64,000 nt of DNA, taken from positions 493,168-557,167 of the forward strand of contig JARKIF010000036.1 in NCBI GenBank assembly GCA_029378245.1. Direction: 5' to 3'. Each line of letters begins with the position of its first letter. Position 1 is the stretch's first letter. The position numbers and the translations under genes were made by a program. The notes beneath the pieces are model-generated. The model was not told the DNA's origin. It was given only the letters and a program-made list of their open reading frames with translations, and searched no databases. Source of the DNA: Roridomyces roridus (taxonomy: Eukaryota > Basidiomycota > Agaricomycetes > Agaricales > Mycenaceae). Below are positions 22,435 through 34,205 of this stretch, piece after piece.

Positions 22435-22863
22435 CTATTTATCCATCCATCTCACTTTCTCTCTTTGGATCCACAGGTTTTGTCTTCCCTTGACTTCTCT
22501 CTTTTCGCCATTGGCTGGTTTCGGGGGCAACCTCCTTGTCCTGAATTATTCAAGTTGAATAAACAATATGATCCACTGTTTTTGTGTCTTACAAATGGCT
22601 CCGGTTATGAGTTCCTCCTCGTGGACATGATACATCGACATCGAACATCGAGTTTGCATACGAGGTCCAAACACAAGGGTCAAAATGGTAGTGGGCACAT
22701 TACCGCCGGTTCCACAGCCACAGCTCTCGTTCGATTCGAAGCCGGCCATTTCAGAGATCATCGGCTAGTTTTTTTCTCTCTCGTGCCTGGCCTCGGGCTT
22801 CTCTCACTATCATGTCCAACATTTCCGGAGGAAATATTGGGCATGCCCAGTGCGGAGAATCAG

Positions 22864-23839
22864 TGTGATGCCACATATGTGAAATCACTAGAATCACGGC
22901 AAAACCCGTTCTCAAGTAGCTTACAAGTCTACAATAAACAGCATCCCATCATGAGTTGCACTACTGCTGGATAAACATACCAATGAGTCCAAATCGAACA
23001 TGCCGTGATCAGCCGAAGTCCCGAACATTGATCCGATCCGATCGGCATCTCGGCACACAGCCATATCAATTGAACTCCGACACTTCAGCTGATTTTCTCC
23101 ATCACGCATCCATGGAGCATAATGGATTGCATTCGGGTGATGTTTTGAGACCATCAGAAGGCCTGCAAAATGTGCCGAGAACAGCCGGCGCACTCAATGT
23201 TGCAAATATGTAGGATTTCTGGCTCGGCACGTACAAACCGGACAACCACGGACGAAAGAAGCTCGGGGAAGAATTACTAATATTTCTGCTGGATTACAGA
23301 GAAGATGATAAACCATGCCCGCTCCCCATTTGTGAAGAAGTTTCCATATGTCCGTCTTGATCCGGACCTTGGACTAGTATATAAAGGCCCGAGTTGTAGT
23401 CGGTAGTCAGTTCACTTTTGCCCACTTTTGTATAAGCATCTGTCCTCTCAATAAATCGTTACAACCTACTCTACTCATCGAGTGCTACTGTGTGCTCGCC
23501 GTCTGACGCCTAACCCCCTCTGATCACCGTCTGAACCGCTCCCGACCGCTTTTTCTCTGGTCATCGTCGGCCTCTGCGAAAAGGGTAATATTCTCTCACT
23601 GTCGTCTGATTTCTGTAAATCCCAGCCCGTCTCTGTTGGTTGGAGTTTCTCGGCAAACTCGGCCATAGCCTCCGTATTCCTGCCGAAACCGTTCATCAGC
23701 CGTCTCCGTCTCATATCCCGCATATCCGTGTCTGCGTACCTCTGATCGCCCAAACTCACATTATTTCCCACTCGTTCGATTTCTGTGGCCAACGTCCAGC
23801 CTGAACGGATCTCGAATAGTATAAATTTACATTGTCACA
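22864..23839. mobile_element. Solo LTR 2, about 976 bp
   Basis: It begins TGTGATGCCACATATGTGAA and ends ACATTGTCACA, with TCAG duplicated at 22860-22863 and 23840-23843. A GTATATAAAGG promoter box is near 23379. Each LTR has its own duplication, so they are two independent solo LTRs of one family rather than the two ends of one element. The 430 bp between them hold nothing I recognise. Confidence 0.7.
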
Positions 23840-23843
23840 TCAG

Positions 23844-24637
23844 AATCGAAGTCGGCGGGCTGTGATTCCCCGCAGACGGTGAGACTAGGACAAGGAAGTC
23901 AAAGACATCACCGGCTACACCGACGGGAGTCCCAAGGAGAACGTGACTCATTTTTGTCCCCTGAGCTCCTTATTAAAGGCAGCGCCTGGCCGATTCTCCT
24001 AAAAATAAAGAGTGGAAGGAGCGATACAGACAGGTACCGGGAATCGAACCTAGCTGCCTGCAACAGTTACTCAACACGAAAGATGGTGCTTAGGTTCAAA
24101 CTATCCTTAAACGAGTACATTTGTTCTGCCATGGATGGAAAAACCACTTGAGCTGACTTCTTAAATAATTTCCCCACATCCGCACTCACTCGCACGACGT
24201 CACCGGCGATATTCCATCTGAACTCACTTGTGTTGGGCCATCCGTACATATTCGAAACTAACACAGAGGCAATGAGTTCGAATCCAAACTATCAAAAAAG
24301 TATGACGGACCCACGCGAGATTACCGATCATCCTCCCCATGAATACAGGAGACACGCTCGTCAGGTACAGTTGCAGGCAATTTTAAATCGCTGCATGATT
24401 TGTCGTCTGTGCTGAACTGGAGCAGCGTGGAAACTGTCCACGACAAAGAGGATACTCTGCAGCCCTATACAAACAGGCCGTCGTGTCGGGATAACACCGC
24501 GAGGTCCGATAGGGAGGACCGGTACCGTTCGGCGGGAGGCGCAGCGAACGCGAGGCATGGGGAGAGGACTTCCACCATTAAAAATTCGAGTCGCCGAAGC
24601 GGGGCGTGCTTTGCAACTATATTGGAGAGCAGCGATA
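23844..24637. other. No recognisable gene
   Basis: No open frame with domain features. A B-box-like GGTTCGATTCC occurs on the minus strand near 24050, but the rest of a tRNA is absent. Confidence 0.4.
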
Positions 24638-25498
24638 CTAGAGCTGGTTTGATCCCGATACGCCGTGACGCTCCTCGTCCACGTTGAAGACGATCGCAGT
24701 TCCAATCACGAATCGTGCAAGATTGATATTAGAGCTGAAGTTGAGGGTCTCTGCGGCTTGGTCTATACAAGTGGCGAATCGATTACCACGACTGCGGGTC
24801 CAAGAGGAAGGGTGTAACTTACCCAGTGTATGGCCATCGTCGATGAGTTCCAAATCCAGCAGCTCGGGGCCCAAGCTCTGCAGATATTGGCCAAAACCCG
24901 TTGGGATAACCGATTCTTGGAATTCCATCCGTAATCGTTGCGGACGCAGGGGAGCGATGGCATGCTCCACAAAGGAGTTGAAGCTCATCCGCAGACTGTA
25001 GAGCACGAGGAGAGGGCTCGTGGGAGCAGCTTGGCTGCTGTTATGAATACCAACTTATCGACAGTTGAACATCTCGACGCTCTGGAAACGCGGCAAACGA
25101 GAGAAAACTGTCAAAAGGCTGGTAGGAGCGCAGAAATTGGCTCTGACCAGCGACAAGTGGGTCAAGGACGGAAGGACGGGTAGGTCGTCGATATTGTGAG
25201 CGTGCATCAGAGTAAGATACTGGAGGTGAGTGAGCGTGCCGACAATGGATACATCGTGTCCCTGTGGCAGCAGCAAGCAGATGCGACGAACGGTGGACGC
25301 TAGCGTGTTCTCTGGCCCGAGGTTCTAGACCTCCGTCTTTCCCATGGCGCGGAACTGCAGTCGGGCCCTAGAAGGACCAAGCCATGCGCGGCAGACGAGG
25401 CTGCACCGACGGAGGTCTCCGGTGTCGTCGAGATTTTGGACGATGAGGGCACACAGTTCAGGTGGCAAACGGGAACAACCGTCGAGTTTGAAGGCCAT
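24638..25498 (-). pseudogene. F-box/LRR-like protein D, two in-frame stops
   Basis: From the ATG at 25498 it reads MAFKLDGCSRLPPELCALIV, then RRCSLVCRAWLGPSRARLQF, a clear F-box. A TAG at 25325-25327 precedes GPENTLASTVRR and a TAA at 25055-25057 precedes the LVLYSLRMSFNSF block; both lie in the same frame as the flanking homology to copy B. The last intron (24763-24822) has a standard GTAAGT donor, and the final exon reads AETLNFSSNINLARFVIG. It is the only minus-strand member of the A-D family here. Confidence 0.65.
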
Positions 25499-25540
25499 GG
25501 GCCAAGTTGGGTGATTGGGTGGAGAAACAAATGTATCTGA

Positions 25541-26284
25541 CACGGCGGATAAAACCCTGTCATTTGGCCGATGAAAAGTCCTGTCATTTGCCCACCTACC
25601 GGGGCTGTCATTTAGCTCCCCACTTAGCCGAGCTCTTTGTTCCACCGTGTGAGTATCTGCTGGGCCAAAGCTCAAGTGCCTCAAGGCAGCCTCGTGCAAG
25701 CCTCGTGGCTTGCAAAACCATGACTTTCTGAAAGAATAGCTCCGGTACCAGACGGCTGTTAATCTGCCGGACCCCGGTCTATCATATATGCTAGTTCTGC
25801 CGGTACACGGCCCATGCTTGCCGGGTAGATCAGCCCATGTAAGAGCCCTGGGTCACACAAAGGGCCCTGATCCGACGCCATGGCTCTTTCAGTTCGAGTC
25901 GTGTTCGTTGATTTTTCGCTGATCTGAACCTCGGCAATGCATCGGCAGCACAATTCAACCACAATGTTCCCGCGGGCAATGCCCGTTCAGTTATCTTTCC
26001 TTGGTATGATGGCCAATTCAAACAGAAAAAGTTAATACTTTGGTTGATTCAACATGTCCTACATCCCGGCTGCCCGCGGCTCGATGAGCTCAAATACTTG
26101 TGTAACCGGATTTCAAAGGAAAAAGAATGATGTTAAGGCCACGAGGCAGCCTCGTGGCGTCCATTGGAGGCCCAAGCAAAGGGTTTGCCGAGAGGACAAA
26201 GGAGGCTCAGCCAAATGACAGACCCATGACAAACCAAATGTCAACCGAGTGACTTTGGCAGATGACAAGCTTTTATCCGCCGTG
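25541..26284. mobile_element. Long-inverted-repeat element, 744 bp, non-autonomous
   Basis: The first 14 bases, CACGGCGGATAAAA, recur exactly as the reverse complement of the last 14. Arms of about 180 bp stay alignable and both end near CACGAGGCTGCCTCGTGGC-type palindromes. Each arm carries several TGTCATTTG-like motifs (25558, 25582 and 25606 on the left). TGA flanks both sides (25538-25540, 26285-26287). A 3-bp duplication and a CAC start point to the CACTA (CMC/Plavaka) group; that placement is inference. No transposase. It lies about 40 bp upstream of F-box copy D. Confidence 0.65.
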
Positions 26285-26296
26285 TGAGCTCCCAAG

Positions 26297-26324
26297 TGAG
26301 AATAAGAATAAGAATAAGAATAAG
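26297..26324. repeat. Short AATAAG microsatellite
   Basis: About four tandem units of AATAAG directly downstream of the inverted-repeat element. Confidence 0.7.
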
Positions 26325-26539
26325 GCCCAGGTCCCGCGCGGGGTATTATACGGCCACTCAAGCTTCAGAAACGGAGGGAACCCAATTCTGAGACGCAAGT
26401 ACCATTCATTACTCACCGAGACCTCGGTCGTAACAGCGAAGTGTTCGCAAAGACTAGTACTAGCACCCTCCTCACGCGTCCGAAAATCTCCTCTGCGCGC
26501 AACGCTCGTCATCTCACGCCACGATGCCTTGGATAGAGA

Positions 26540-28259
26540 CAAGCCTTTCCCAGTCTCACCCTCCCTCATACCCCGCCCGTCCCAACGCACACCGAAGTCA
26601 ACAGACATCCTACTCTTCCCACCGAATAATGTCGCAGTCCCCAAAAGCTGCGACGGACACGGTCTCTCGGATGCTAGCTGAAAGGGAGGGCGCGCGAAAT
26701 CGACGGGAGCCGACGCCAGTCGACCAGGGGAGGAGGGGAATGGTCGGTATGTATGGCACCGAGCTCGCGAGGGAGAGCAGGAGGGACGAGTTCCGAGACC
26801 TTCCTCGCAGCGGGCGGTGTTGGGGTAGAGCAGCTGCTCCACGATGGGAGGTCGGAGGAGTATTGGATGGCGCCCCGCCATGCGGAGGACATCCTGACCC
26901 GTCGGTAACAAAACCCGGCATCGAGACGTCATCCACCTGCATCGTCCCCGTCGTCGGCGTAATCATGAGCTCTGCTAGGTCTTGCTCGACCGAGCGGCGA
27001 GGACGACGATCCAAGGTGGAGAAGCTTGTCGACGGTGGTGAGGGAATCTAGTGGCCTGCGAGGCAGACCCGCCATGCAGCAGAAGGGTGGTGGGTAGAGA
27101 TGACACCAAGTTTGTGGAGAGGAAGAAATCAGGTAGCGCGTCAAGACGTCCTCCGCACGCATATCATCGTGCTCATCGCGTGCTTTGTCGCCGCAGGACG
27201 ACGGCGGTGAGAAAAGGAGCGGTGAGTGTGGGGCACGCCAGGCTTGCGGAGAGGATGCTCTGAGGCGGCGCGTCGTCTGTAGGCATGCCACCGTAGTCGC
27301 AGTCTGGTAGAGGAAGACAATGACGTGCGCGGAATCTCCACCCTCGCGGCTCGGTGAAGGAGGCACATCATGCATATGCATCATCGGCGATCCAAGGCCA
27401 GACGGTGAGTCGGTGACAGCCACGTCCGGACCTTCGGAAGCCAGGCGAGGGTCAAGCCAAGCATAGCAGGGAGAGAACCCGAGCCGTACTCGTCGCGACA
27501 GCGATCCTGGATGATCTGGCGAGGGATGAGTATGGATCGAAGGGGACAGGAGCGCCCAACGCACCCGTGTCGACTACATGTCACTGCCCGCCCTCAGTAC
27601 TGATCGCGACGCATCTACGCACGCACAAGCTGAATGGCATCCTCGGGCGGCAGCCCCAGCCTGGTGTTAATCCGCTTGCTGTCAGTCAGCCCCAGCCGAC
27701 AGCGAATATCGGGGAGCCATTGGCGGCTCGACGAGAGCGAGGGTGATAGTGTGCTGGCCGATGTGTCAATGGAGAAAGTGGAGGAGGAGAGGAGTGCGTG
27801 CCTGGACCATCCAACCCTTCTGTCATTCACCCACACGGCGTCCTGCGTTGGAACTGTTTCCAGCGCGCATTGGTTTGGGTTGCAGACTCTCTTTTCGGGA
27901 CTAGGAATGAGACGGATCGTAGCGATTTGGTAGCGATCAAGAGAAGGAGAGGCACCTGCGGGATTCCGAAACGAGCTGCGAGCTGCCCTGCGGTTACGGA
28001 AACTGGACAGGGTTAGAGCCGCCGCAGCCGCAGGTAGCAAGGAAGGCCACAAAGTCACTCGGAGTGAAGTCGAGGTGTCGTCTCGCTCAATGAGTCAATG
28101 GCAATGCTCCGTCTTGAGTCTGTTGGCGGGAGGTGATTCTCGAGGCTGTAGACTCGGATTGTTGATGTTCCCCGAGGAGACTTGAGGCAAAGAGCGCGGA
28201 ACGATGTGGATTGGGACATGGATGTCGTTTTCAGAGCTGTTTGGCGTTTGTGTGTTTGC
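26540..28259 (-). pseudogene. Degenerate copy of the membrane protein family (copy 4)
   Basis: Segments around 26740-26900 and 27100-27350 echo the order seen in copies 0 and 2 (GGTATGTATGGCACCGAGCT, GCGGCGCGTCGTC, AGGAAGACAATG). On the minus strand the region 28010-27610 reads as mixed hydrophobic pieces. No continuous frame exists. It faces away from F-box copy C across shared motif copy d, repeating the arrangement at 6.9-10.4 kb. Confidence 0.45.
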
Positions 28260-28305
28260 TGTGCTGATGCCATCAATCCTTCCTCTTCCACCGACCACGT
28301 CGTCG
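28260..28305. promoter_or_regulatory. Shared divergent-pair motif, copy d
   Basis: TGTGCTGATGCCATCAATCC followed by CCTCTTCCACCGACCACG. It lies between membrane-family copy 4 and F-box copy C. A TCGGTAAA sequence, possibly a 5'-UTR splice donor, follows it, as it does after copy b. Confidence 0.45.
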
Positions 28306-28367
28306 CACGCATAGGACTGCAGCTGGGCTAATCTCGGTAAAAAACTGTTGCTCTTGTTGGATTAATG

Positions 28368-29232
28368 TTTATGAATCCGAAGATGTCCGACTCCCCGTCA
28401 TTCGATTCAGATGCCAAGTTGGCACCCCGGCTCCCGTTCGAGTTATAACTTATTCGCCAAGGTAATCGAAAACCTCGCAGAAAACTCAGATCTGCTATGC
28501 TGCAGTCTAGTCTGCCGCGCATGGCTTGCAGCTTCCCTTTGCCCGAGGGCGTCTCCACACTCTCGTGCACACTGTGACACGGACACTTCAGTCGCCGACT
28601 CGCCCGGTTAAAAGACTTGTTGGCAAACCCCGAAAACACCTTGGTCTCCACCATCAGCCGTTTGACAGTGTCAAATGAGCCACTACCTCTTCCTTATCTG
28701 GGATCTTCTCCGGTCCCACGAGATGTGCGCGTTGGATACATCTTCCCGATAAGTCGATTCGGTGACCAAGTACCTTCACGATTCGGGGTCCGATTTGCAA
28801 AGGTTGCATTTCGTGGACCTCAACTATAATGAAACACTCAGCAAGTCTAGCCCGCTTTTTATTTCGTTGTATTAATGTACGGCTGCTACAGATTTGGCGT
28901 CGAACCCGGATTTTAGTGCCAGCGGCAACCTCGTGCACTTGTCGGTCGACGGTTCACTTTGACCAGCATACCGGGAAAGTTTCATTCTTTCCGATGCTGG
29001 CGGGCCTACTTATCCAACGTCGCGAGGCATACCTGCCCTCAAACCCTCGAGATTCACGTGGATCATTATATGGAGGACAACGACTTGCTCCCGGTGTCGC
29101 AACTAGGAGAGTTGTTGCAAACTGACCAGTTTGCCTCCCTGCTCATTGTACGCTTCATCCCCACAGCACGAACCCATCGTAGCCGCATTACAGACCTCCC
29201 TTTCGGATAGTCGCATCGTGTACGATCTTTGA
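28368..29232 (+). pseudogene. F-box/LRR-like protein C, heavily broken
   Basis: It starts MNPKMSDSPSFDSDAKLAPR, parallel to copy A, but a TAA follows LPFEL. Frames then alternate through KNLLANPENTLVSTISRL, HYNETL and, after a GC-AG intron (28841-28891), a last exon with PDFSASGNLVHLSV, further frameshifts, and LGELLQTDQFASLLIVRFI. All recognisable blocks are collinear with copy B. Confidence 0.65.
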
Positions 29233-29794
29233 TGCGTCCATTCTACAAGCACTGTGTGGTTCGTGATTTTGCCAATGCTTTCTTTCCATCTCACTCTTGG
29301 GATGAGCAGTTTTCGTCTTCCATGCGACTCTCTCAACTTCCTTCTTCCATTCGTTGCTTTCGGAAGCAACTTGTCCTGAATGGTTGATCGGTCTTGAATA
29401 GAGATTATACTCCATTTTCCCGGTTCTAAATCGATTCAGAGTGCGTAATACTGATGGGAAAGCTGAGATGCCTTCTCCTTTCCAAAAGCCCGACGACACT
29501 GCTCTTTGCATCGCGTCTCTTTGACTTCCCGCTGCGCATGATCCCCTCATTCGTGCTGTCTCTTCTCCGATACTCTCTTCTCCGATACTCATGACCCCCG
29601 TCAACCTTGGAGCCCCGCCGTCGTACGTGCTCCAAGTTCTCGTCCGAGTTTTGAATGGCAAAGAGCTCTGCATGACGCTTCCGCCCTATTTCTCTTCATC
29701 CTCGTGGTTCCCATCACTGTCGTGGTCGTCGCAATCCTCTGATTATTTGAAGGAACAACCGTGTGTAAGCATACGATCTTGTGCCTTTCGTTTA

Positions 29795-30048
29795 TAGCCG
29801 TTTTCAAAACTGTATACGGGTTTGGAGCGTCGCTCCACGTACGTTTTGCTGGCCTTTGTTTGATGGAGAGTCGAGCTTCCGCTCCACTCAACTCCACAAC
29901 TCAATTCAAGAGCTGTGCCGTGGCTAGACGGCATTTCCCTTTCCGGGCAGGCGAGTGGAGTCGAAGCAGACTCACCGGCATACAGAGGTCAACACAAACG
30001 AAGGTGGAGCACTGGATCAAAACCCGTATACAGTTTTGAAAACGACTG
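29795..30048. mobile_element. Tc1/mariner-like MITE, 254 bp
   Basis: The terminal inverted repeats are about 29 bp with two mismatches: TAGCCGTTTTCAAAACTG on the left and, reverse-complemented, CAGTCGTTTTCAAAACTG on the right. TA dinucleotides flank both ends (29793-29794, 30049-30050), as expected for mariner-type insertion. No transposase is encoded. Confidence 0.75.
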
Positions 30049-30050
30049 TA

Positions 30051-32225
30051 TTGAGAGAAGTGGGGCTAAAAGTAATATTCGATACCTAACTACGACAGGA
30101 ACGAGTGTTTATATACCACATAAAACTACTAGAAGGTTCTGGGTGAGTCACTGGGAGTGGAGCAAGAGAAACAATAGAAATGCGGTACGGTACAGCCTGT
30201 ACCTCGGGCAACGCTCGGGCATCGACTCCATTGGACCCCACAACGTTGCTATGGGGAAAGAACTCGGTGTTTGCTGTGCGCTTGTCCTTCAACATCGTTC
30301 ACTCAGTAGTGTATAGATGTATTCCCAAAGGGAGACGGCAGTAACCGCGCTCAACCACAGTAACTCCGTGAGATTCCGGACCAAATTTTGCGAATCAAAG
30401 TACTCGGTTTCCGAGAGCCATGGGCTGACCTGGGCTGGTGATTATACGGATTGCGTCCGCTTGATCCCAGGCCGGTCGCGGGGCAGACCCTTGGGCTTTT
30501 GATTACGTGAGCTTGAGCGGCGATGGTGGACGGAGAGGGGAGGTAGGTAGGTCACAGAACGGTCCGGACATCGAACACCGGTTTCCAAAGATTGTCCTGG
30601 TGTACAAAACACGTAAATCACACTTCTGTCCTTGAGCCCTTCCCCACCAGCCAAGCAGTGTGTTCATTAAAAATCTCCGTCATTATCGATGAATCCAATT
30701 GAGACAACCAATTAGATGTTCTCATCCCGTGTTTCTCCCGAGGCCTGAGAGCGTAATTCGGCGCCGTGTGAAATTGGTGAAATTGCGAGGAAATGCGTGC
30801 AACATCTTGTTGCTGCTCTCTCACAGAATCGGGAGAGTACAGCGAGTATTGTACGACAGTCTCCGTGTAGTATCACAGCATCGGGAGACGGCAGCGAGAT
30901 TCAGTCTGATTCACCCGACGTCTTCGGGCTAAATTGAACCGTGGGAACTTGGTTTCACAGCCGTACTTCCAACCCAATTGTCGTGAACTCGGAAGCTCCG
31001 TGAACAACCAGGTCTTTCACGGCACGCACAACTACCAAGGTGACATTCAAAAAGCAAGGGTAGCGACTACACTCAGGGGGCATTCGGGGCTAACGCGGAC
31101 GTCGAGAACACGGGGATAGGGTTTGCCTGCGCACCATGACAACGAAGAAACATTTAAAGAGCGGGTTAAGCACCCCTATATGCAGTGGGCCAATTGGAAT
31201 AAACTGGGAGACAGAAAGCCGCTATTAGTTCCGACCGACTTGATGCAGTGAAAACGGGCTCAATCTTGGTTGGAGCAGTTCAGAATGTACGATGCCCGTG
31301 CCGTTGTGGTTGACAGTTGTGTGCTCCTGTAATTCAAGTACCCGTGTGCGGTTAGTGGGTGGCACCGGCGGATATCATCTTACAGAACAGAGATAATCTT
31401 GGGATTTCGGCACGGTTCTGGCTCACCATCTCCGGAACCTTCTCGCACTTTCTTCCTTGCTGGCTGATAATGTTCTTTGGAGTTTTGTTGAATATTCCAG
31501 AGACCTGTTCCTGGCCGTTTGGATGAAGACTCACCAATCCTGGTGATATGTAATCTCCCGCGCTACACCGACTTCGGCCTGCTCGGCGACGGTAGGGCGC
31601 GAAATGACACACTCCTATCGGTGGGGATGTATGGATTGACTCCTGAGGCGCCGTAATATCACCGGTTTCCCGCGTGATGACATTCCATTCCTGCCTCAGT
31701 CAATGGGTCTCGTGGCTTGATTTTGCGCCCATGTCACGGCGAAAAGTGTTTGTTTGACACCGCGTTGCCTCAACGCGTAAGGAGCCTAATGGGGTGGCGG
31801 CGATTCAATTCGATAGACTCGCTTCAACGCGTGGGTGACGGAAATACGGGCATAACGACGTCGAGTAAGAGTAGGCAGTAACGAGTGGGAGGTTCCCGAG
31901 GTCAGAAGCGCGCGGGGCGGGCCGGCGCGACGAGTTCTGGTGTGGTGTAACTTGGGTGTAACGAGAAGGTGTTACGGCCAAGATGACTCACCAAAGATGG
32001 GCGAGTCTTGATCGAAGCTTGATGAATCTGATCCAGAATGCTAGGGACGCGTTCCCTTTTGGGGTGGCACTAGCCGGGCAAGAATAGCCAAATGTATAAG
32101 GCCCAGAGCACCACGCTTTCACAATTGCCGCTCTCATTGACAGTTCTGCGCTCCCGGTCTCGACAGCGGCCATCAAGGATTCCATTCTGTTTCCAAGCGC
32201 GGAGGTCCGGGCAATACAAATGGTA
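30051..32225. other. No recognisable gene
   Basis: About 2.2 kb with only short frames on both strands and no domain feature, intron chain or repeat ends that I can support. Confidence 0.45.
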
Positions 32226-32228
32226 CAG

Positions 32229-32235
32229 TATAAGG
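32229..32235 (+). promoter_or_regulatory. TATA-like box of the DUF6534-type gene
   Basis: TATAAGG about 40 bp upstream of the ATG at 32270. Confidence 0.3.
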
Positions 32236-32269
32236 ATCCTGGGGTCGAGTCTTTAGAATTTTACCCACA

Positions 32270-34205
32270 ATGTCGGACAACCCTCCTGTTCCTGTACCTG
32301 TTCTCACTCACACCTTCTTCATGACCTGGGGAGTCCAGTTCGCTGCATATTCACTGGACATTGCGTGGGTTTTCCCAAGAGTATGCTGGAGGCCAGAGCC
32401 ATGCTAATACTGTTACATCTACTAAACATAGATTGTGGGGCATCGCATTCGTCTGTGAACTCAGTATTGAACTCCCACAAAAGCTAACTTGTCCTTCTCC
32501 GCAGGTTTTGGTTTTGCAATACTTTCGTACCTATGGTGGCCGGGATCCACTCCTTCACCGAACTGTGGTCAGCCTTTACAATCTCAATTGATGTTTGTGG
32601 TTACGATACTTGCCAGGTCGGCATGCTTGGGTGAGAAATAAAATCCTCCCCATTGCAGACATTTGACTAGTCAATGGATAGCTTCTTCTCCACTGTTCAT
32701 GCAGTTTTCATCGCCATGATGAACTACGCGGACTACGTTACGCTTTTTGGGAATCTGGAGGCTCAAAATGTGATTTTGTATGAAGCCAATGTGAGTTTTC
32801 TTGGTCAAGGACAACCGTACAGTTGCTCACCGCAGTTCAGGTCATGTTGTGTTGTGTGGTGAGCCAAACTCTTGTTCTGCCTTGATGTTGCTCTCAAATC
32901 CCCGCCCTTCAGTTCATAGTATCCTTCATAGCTCAGATGTGCTACTATCCTTAACCCGAGCCGTTCCCGCACACTGACAACTCTCTTAGGTTCTATGCTA
33001 GTCGAATCTCAATCTGTGAGTTGCAGATTGTTTTTCCAACGGACCGGTACTAATCACTTTCTCTGTTCAAGTGACCCGGCACAACTGGAAGTTTGTGGCT
33101 CCTGTGGTTCGTATTTTGTTCAGCTAAGTCGAAATATCAGAGTCTTTGCTTATACATGTCCAATGCAGGTCATCTTGGGCTTGGTACAGTTCGGTGAGAT
33201 CAATGTTGGAAGATGAGGACCCAAGTTTGGCTGACTTGCAGTTGCTCAGGTGGCGGGTTAGGTCAGCCCAAACGCTTTCACGCGGAATTCTCCACTGACT
33301 GTGTCCAGCTCAAACAATCCTGGTGTACGGTGCAATTTCGGTGTCTAAAATACGGGTTCAACTCACTTTTGTATGCGACTTCAGCGCCAAAGTCCACCTC
33401 TACAGCGAACTTCAAGCAAAGACCTATGTAAACCTTCTCAAGACGAGCATTCATGTTGTTCTTACTGGGACTTCCCGCAGGCTTCGTCTTCCACCCAAGC
33501 CGGCGCTTCCCTGGCGTGCGATATTACGATCACGGCCATCCTATTCTGGGTGTTGAGAAAATCTCGTACCGGTGTTCGACGGTGAGTTTTATTCACTTTG
33601 GGTCGGCAATTGCTTAGCTGTCCACAGGACAGATTCGGTTCTCGACAAGATGGTGACATATGCACTGAACAGGGGTGCAATGACAAGCCTTTGGGCGACA
33701 TGCCATCTCATCACGGTAAATTGTATCCTGTCAGGGCTGTGTGCATACTTATTGAACATATCTAGTTCGTCGCCTTGCCCGGAACCTTTGTATTGTACGT
33801 GCCTCTCACATGTCAATTGAACCATTCAGTCTCAACCGAGCCGTTCAGCATGCTCTTCATCGGGCCCATATGCCATCGTGAGTTCTTTTCGCTCTGTCTC
33901 TCGGTTCTCACCCTTCATCTCTCATTCAGTCTATGTGATATCCGTCTGCAGCATGTATGTGATATACGCGTACCTGACCATTTTTAACCCTGAACAGGCT
34001 GATCTCGCGCGAATCCTTGCACAACGAAATGCGCAGCCAAAACGGCGTCATTGAAACGTTCAATTTGGGACCTGCGAACAGCGGCATACATTTCAGCCAC
34101 TCTGATCCTACACTCAGGACCGAGCAGCTTCCATCTCATTCGCCTCACGGAGTCCAGGTGGTATGCTGGTTCAAAGCCTCTCCGCCAAAGAATTCCTACC
34201 ACTGA
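32270..34205 (+). CDS. DUF6534-type multi-pass membrane protein, many exons
   Basis: The start is MSDNPPVPVPVLTHTFF. Exon pieces follow the order of the basidiomycete family in which a seven-helix region ends in the DUF6534 domain: QVLVLQYFRTYGGRDPLL, MDSFFSTVHAVFIAMMNYAD, ILYEAN, FYASRISI, FVAPV, ILGLVQFG, then SLACDITITAILFWVLRKSR, TDSVLDKMVTYALNRGAMTS, FVALPGTF, MLFIGPICHLYVISVCSM, LISRESLHNEMRSQNG. The C-terminal set, from SLACD on, is the diagnostic DUF6534 block and its introns (from 33584, 33717, 33794, 33880 and 33956) are clear. The first three junctions (32360-32640) are uncertain. Function is unknown; the family is expanded in mushrooms. The stop at 34203-34205 gives the C-terminus ASPPKNSYH. 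Confidence 0.75.

Noticed and set aside
21644..23839. One LTR retrotransposon with two LTRs and a 430-bp interior
   Set aside because: Each LTR has its own, different flanking duplication, which fits two solo LTRs better.
24030..24110. tRNA gene suggested by GGTTCGATTCC on the minus strand
   Set aside because: The T-stem has a mismatch, and no D-arm, anticodon arm or matching 5' acceptor strand is found upstream.
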